Positions 59,442 through 64,000 of a stretch of 64,000 nucleotides of DNA are shown piece after piece. Position 1 is the stretch's first letter; the number at the start of each line of letters is the position of its first letter. Origin of the DNA: Dastarcus helophoroides (Eukaryota > Arthropoda > Insecta > Coleoptera > Bothrideridae); contig CM053328.1 of assembly GCA_028583605.1 (NCBI GenBank), positions 36,199,722 to 36,263,721 of the forward strand, in the 5' to 3' direction. The notes under the pieces are model-generated. The model saw nothing but the letters and a program-made list of their open reading frames with translations. It was not told the DNA's origin and made no database searches. Position numbers and translations under genes: made by a program.

Positions 59442-61130
59442 TTTCAAAATTTTGACTTTCTTTGGAAATTTGAACGTTTCTGAAAATGTTTGCATTATCC
59501 TTAATTTTTTATATATTTTGCACATTTCTCAAAATTTAGAAAGATCAAAGTGTCAAAAAATTTCGACTTTTTTTTGAAAATTTTAACCTTTTCTTAAATC
59601 TACAGTTTTCTAAAATTTTCGACTTTTTCTTAATTCCCACTTTGTAGAAAATTTCGGTTTTTCCAAATGTTCGAATTTTTCAAAATTTTAGGCATTTTTC
59701 AAAATTAAAAATTTTTGAAACACTTAAATATTTCGACTATTTTTTGAATTTTAACTTTTTTCAAAATTTTGACATTCTTTGCAAACTGTCGATCCTTGAT
59801 TCAAAAATTTTGATTTTTCTTTTAAATGAGACATTTCTTAAAAACTTATTTTGAATTTTTTGACCAATTCGTAAAATTTCGAATTTTTTTAAAAATTTCG
59901 ACTCCATTTCAAATCGTCGACTTTTTTTTCAAAATTTTTGAAAACTTTATGAAAACTTGACTTTTTTTTAAAGGTTCGAACTTTTTTCAAAATATTATTT
60001 ACAATTTTTTTTCGAACATTTCCAATTAAATCTTCAACTTTTAAAAAAATGAGTTTCTATTTCAAATTTGAACTACTCAAAATTTCTATTTTTTCCAAAA
60101 TTTTTTCTTGTCAAAATGTCATCCTGTTTGATAATTACGAATTTTTTGATTATTTTGAGTTTTCTCCAATATTCAAAAATTCAGCTTCTTTGAAAATTTA
60201 ATTAAAAATTCTGCAATTCATTTTAAATGTCGATATTTTCCAAAAATTTTGCCTTTTTCCATTCACAAAGTTATTGAAAATAGCGACTATTTTAAAAATT
60301 AACATTTTTTTTATATGTTAAATTTTTTAAATCCTTATTTCCCTTTGGAAATTTGACTTTCCATGAATATTTCGAAATTATTAAAAATTTCACTTTCGGC
60401 TTTTCTGATAACTTTGGCTTTATTTTTTGGAACTGATATTTTTTTAATTTAAACTTTTAAGTATTATTATTATATGTACTATTTATTTATTACTATATTA
60501 AAATAAATATTACTCCTAGTAACAATAATTTCAATTTTTAAAATTGTGCGCAGCTTTAAAACAAATTTTGAAAAAAAAATTATTTAAAGCTCAAAATATT
60601 GAATTCAAGCATTAAATTGTTGATTAATTTTTTTGCAACTTTTTGATTGGATTGTTTTTATTTTCCAAGTTTTGAGACCTTCCTTGAAATGTTGACTCTT
60701 TTTCTCAAAAATTTCAATTATTCACACTTTAAAACTCGAAATTTTAAGAATATTTTTGACAATTAATTTATTTTTAAAATTTGTTTTTTTTCTGTGATTC
60801 CTAAATTGTTCTTTATTTTAAAAATTTTGTATACAAATAGGAAATTTCAACTTTTCCTAGAAATATTGTCTGCTTTTTCTTCAAAATTTGCTCTTAAGGA
60901 AATTCGAAGTTGAGAATTTTAAGAGTAAATTTAACATTTTTAGGAAAATGGGAATTTTCGATTCAGAATTTTCTTTGCTCCTACCTACAGTAGTAGTAAT
61001 TTTTTTTAGAGAATATGAAATTGCAAATAATGTTGAAATTTACAAGGTTCATTTTTTCTTCAAGTTTTAACATTTTTCTCGAAGTTTTCTTATTTCTAAG
61101 CAAATTTGAAGTTTATTTTTTCTAAATTTA

Positions 61131-61520
61131 TCTATATACATAAAACAATGTCGTGTTAGTTCACTAATTATAAGTGCAGAACGGCTGAACGGATTTTTAT
61201 GTTCTTTGCCTTGTTGGATTTGCCTCGAATAGCAGAATAAAGACTAAAATATTGAAAAAATTCACATATTTTATAAGGAATCCCTGAACAGCGCCATCTC
61301 TAATTCTTAACAGGAACATGATAGAAATGTACCGCAACCTACACTAACCCTAAATATGTATCTGTTTTGATTAGGGCCCGTTTTAGCGGTTTTTCGCGTA
61401 GGATTCACCTAGAAACGTGCAAGCGTATTAAATATTTTAATGTTAAATTTAATTCAGCTAATGAATTAACACAATATTTATTACTTCTGAGGTGGTACGA
61501 AGTTGGCCAGGGCCAGCTAA
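61131..61520 (+). mobile_element. Non-autonomous Helitron, 390 bp
   Basis: It starts TCTATATACATAAAAC after an A and ends TTGGCCAGGGCCAGCTAA. Short TC..CTRR ends without target duplication, the GTTAGTT and GAACGGCTGAACGGATTTTT blocks, and the ACGAAGTT near the 3' end are the familiar signature of insect Helitrons. It lies inside the 58272 hAT. Confidence 0.8.
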
Positions 61521-62541
61521 ATTTTCAGTTTCTTGTTAAAATTACAAAATAAAAGGAATATTAACAATTCATGAAAAACTTAACATTTCTAAAACAAATT
61601 AGAAAAGTCAAAATTTTTACAAGAAAAAATATTTTAAAGACAAAATCTTCAGCAAAAGTCGAAATTCTAAAAAAAAAATCCTTTGTATAAAATGTTTAGA
61701 GAAAAACCTAAATTTCATCAATCAAAACTTTTTAGGAAAAATCGAAATTTGAGAAAAAATTTAAAATATTTTTAGAGAAAGGTTGAAATTGAAATTTTAC
61801 GAAAATAATCCAAAACTCGGTTGTTATTTAATTTTAGAAAAATATCGAAATGCGAAGAGTTAAAAATTAATTTTTTTCTTAAAATGTCTTAGTTTTTTCT
61901 AAAACGTAGACATTTTTATAGAAATTTTTGGGTCTTTTGCTAAAGATTTTTATCAAAATTATAAAATAAAATGAACTATGAAATGTCAAAGTCTAGTGAA
62001 AACACTTGACAGTTTTAAAGCAAATTAAAGGAATAAAAAAATCTGGAGAGATTGAAATTTCCAGAAGAAATTTTAAGGACAAAATTTTCAAAAAAATAGG
62101 AATGTATAAAAAAATCCTTGGGAAAAATGGAAACTTCGCAGAAAAAATTAAAATTTTCTTAAATAAATCGAAATATCTAGAAGAAACTCAAAATTTTTAT
62201 ACGAAACAGTTGAAATTGAGATTTCAGGTAAAACCTCGAATATTTGCTATTAATTTTTTTTTAGAAAAATATTAAAATACAGGAAAAGTTAGATTTAGAT
62301 TTTATTTTGAAATTTTAATTGTTTTCTCAAAATGTTTACAAAAATTAGAAAAAAAACTAAAATAGATTTTAAAATCCCTTAACTTTGTAGAAGAAACTTG
62401 ACATTTCTATAAAAAGAAATCAGAAATCTCCACAAAAAATTGTTTAAGGAAAAGAGAGTCTTCGGAAAATTTTGAGAAAAAACTTGTAAGCGAAATTAGG
62501 GGTGCTGCAGTTCCACAGTGCCTATACGCGAGCCGCCACTG

Positions 62542-62625
62542 GTCAGTTAGTTACCCAGCCAAGTTTGAAGCTGATAATATGCCCTATAACAATGTTGTTC
62601 TGCTGCACCTTCTGGGGGTGGGAGA
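62542..62625 (-). pseudogene. Upstream half of the split CXC-type fragment
   Basis: The minus strand encodes LPPPEGAAEQHCYRAYYQLQ, TWLGN and then TAA at the edge of the target duplication. It directly precedes the part at 58271 once the hAT is removed. Confidence 0.65.
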
Positions 62626-62765
62626 TTTGCCAATATAAAAGACGATTTAATTTTTGCTAATTGATATTTTTGAAATCTTAATTAATTTAGTGTAATATTA
62701 TCATTTTTACATTTATAAATAGGTTTCATTAATTGTTATCAATTTTTTTTTATATCTTCTTTGCT

Positions 62766-63070
62766 GAGATAATAAGCCTTTTATATACGAATATATACAA
62801 GTTTATTACGATGCCATTAAAATCAAATTTCATTAGAATATAATGAAAACTAGACTGCAATTGCAAAGTTCACGTAGATGAGGCAAAGCTTGTATCACGG
62901 GTTGCATCACAACATCCATAGATACAAACGTCCTCTGCGTGACTTTACTTTCATCTAGTTTTGACAAATGACCAATTAAATGTTCTGTAATTAAACAGTT
63001 AAACGTGCTTAAAATTGAAAATATGTACAATTGAAATTGGATTTCAATTGCATCCTAATAAACTTGTATA
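62766..63070. mobile_element. Rearranged second copy of the hammerhead-type element
   Basis: 62766-62962 matches 2660-2862 in reverse (shared GATGAGGCAAAGCTTGTATC). 62965-63023 matches 2417-2483 directly (AATGACCAATTAAATGTTCT). The last 40 bp again match the 2800 region directly. The ribozyme-bearing middle (2486-2655) is missing. The head-to-head arrangement makes the locus self-complementary. Confidence 0.75.
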
Positions 63071-63540
63071 CACTATGGGCCAGTACACGATTTCGGTCTG
63101 CTATAACGTGTAAAGAACAAGGAACATATCAAAATTCTGTAAGGAAAGAGAAGAATGGTATGATTTACACTGTTTCAATATGTTGCTCGATAGACGCGCT
63201 TATCAAATCATGACCACGCATTCAGCTGCAAACTGCACACCTGTCTTGTAGACATTGAATCAGAACCTTATCGGAGCTCGATAAAAGAGTGTCGTTTTAA
63301 ATGGAAAATACATCTTTAAGTATTAATTGATTCTACAATTATTTTCACACCCTAAAAAGTATGAAAATAATTGCAGATACCTACTTTACGATTTTGTTTT
63401 CTTTAATCAACCGGGTCTGACGAAAAATAAAACAAAAATTCTAAAAGATAAATGAACTCTGTGTAAAAATAATCAGCCGGTGTGATGACAATCTAAACTG
63501 AAAACTTAAAAAATGATTCAACAAAAAAATGGAAGAAAAA
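63071..63540. other. Intergenic, no gene seen
   Basis: No supported coding region. A short inverted pair, CAATTATTTTCA and TGAAAATAATTG, lies near 63335-63372. Confidence 0.4.
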
Positions 63541-63544
63541 ATGC

Positions 63545-63935
63545 CTATGTAATAAGTGGTTCAAAAATTTTCCCTCCTTGTGTTTCGCAAGAACCTAATT
63601 TGTCGTAAAATTCAGTTCTTAGGCGTGCCAACATCTCAGGGGAAATATTATCTAGGACTCCTACAATTCGATTCCGTAAATGGTCTAAATTACATGGTCT
63701 TTCTTGTACGTGGGTTAAGAAATGTCCATCGACATCAACTTTTTCTCTCATAGATTAACAAAACTCAAGACGTTTGTATCGATCTTCAGGAAATATCTCT
63801 TGGGTTTCAGATACTTTATAACACTTGTACCCATTTCTTTTTAAAATATTTCGCACTGTTCGCGATGGCACATTAACTTTTTCTGCGATCTGCTTACTAG
63901 AACAAGGTTCATTTGTTTCGACAAATGCAATACAG
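63545..63935 (-). pseudogene. Internally deleted Tc1/mariner-like transposase
   Basis: N-terminal part on the minus strand: CSSKQIAEKVNVPSRTVRNI, LKRNGYKCYKVSETQEIFPE and RLEFC, then a stop. Then comes MREKVDVDGHFLTH, followed at once by the C-terminal tail ERPCNLDHLRNRIVGVLDNI, EMLARLRTEFYDKL and GGKIFEPLI to a stop at 63545. The HTH region and the tail are recognisable, but the whole catalytic core between GHFLTH and ERPCNL is gone, so it is a deletion derivative. It runs towards the window edge at 64000. Confidence 0.8.
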
Positions 63936-64000
63936 CTACCTCCTTAGCCATTCTTTCGTCGGATAATGGCCCTGTCACCTTCAGGTTGACGCGCTTCCAA

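Larger units (their letters stand above)
58272..62541. mobile_element. Large non-autonomous hAT element, 4.27 kb
   Basis: Left end CAGTGGCGGCTCGTAG, right end CGCGAGCCGCCACTG, with exact 8-bp duplication GTCAGTTA (58264-58271 and 62542-62549). A GGGGTGCTGC word lies near each end (58310, 62500) in the same orientation. The interior is TTTCGA/AAATTT array, one Helitron and one snap-back hairpin; no transposase. It shares ends with 7626-10641 and 20513-21404. Confidence 0.93.

Noticed and set aside
1..64000. CRISPR arrays, tRNA or rRNA genes, bacterial operons
   Set aside because: No regularly spaced identical repeats with unique spacers, no cloverleaf or rRNA signature noticed, and genes are spliced eukaryotic ones.

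Overview
This looks like nuclear DNA from an insect, most likely a beetle. The order is inferred from gene and transposon style and no search was run. Support comes from spliced genes with canonical GT/AG introns, a eukaryotic ribosome-biogenesis gene (RRS1), a family of secreted Cys-rich peritrophin-like proteins, and mariner, pogo, hAT and Helitron transposons. The sequence is very AT-rich, and much of it consists of degenerate arrays built on TTTCGA / AAATTT words. No bacterial features, tRNA, rRNA or CRISPR array were seen.

Layout. 1-10.7 kb: low-complexity arrays; a small element with a 13-bp target duplication that carries a hammerhead ribozyme core on the minus strand (2479-2543); and a hAT element (6659-10653) with another hAT nested inside it (7626-10641). 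12.3-15.2 kb: the gene-dense part, with a small unidentified two-exon gene (+), RRS1 in four exons (-), and a weak candidate for a small secreted peptide (+). 16.8-19 kb: nested MITEs, then a three-exon peritrophin-like gene (-) with a 23-bp minisatellite in an intron. 19.65-26.04 kb: hAT elements nested up to four deep; three have exact 8-bp target duplications. 26.28-29.60 kb: a near-complete pogo-like transposon. 29.6-35 kb: arrays, a three-copy 659-bp tandem repeat and a strong 103-bp hairpin.

36-56 kb is a tandemly duplicated cluster of peritrophin-like genes on the plus strand. Each gene has a tiny signal-peptide exon, a Cys-module exon and a chitin-binding-like exon (intron phases 0 and 1). 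A unit of about 5.4 kb is repeated about 9.08 kb downstream. Several copies are broken. One locus (49.9-52.5 kb) is a fusion of two paralogue types whose exon phases still allow complete in-frame transcripts. Two distant paralogues each need a +1 shift at nearly the same codon.

56-64 kb: transposase fossils, a Cys-rich CXC-type gene fragment split by a 4.27-kb hAT element, a Helitron inside that hAT, a rearranged second copy of the ribozyme element, and an internally deleted Tc1/mariner-like transposase. Apart from RRS1, the only recurring host theme is the secreted Cys-rich family, whose likely role is binding chitin or cuticle/gut matrix. Everything else records transposition and local duplication.
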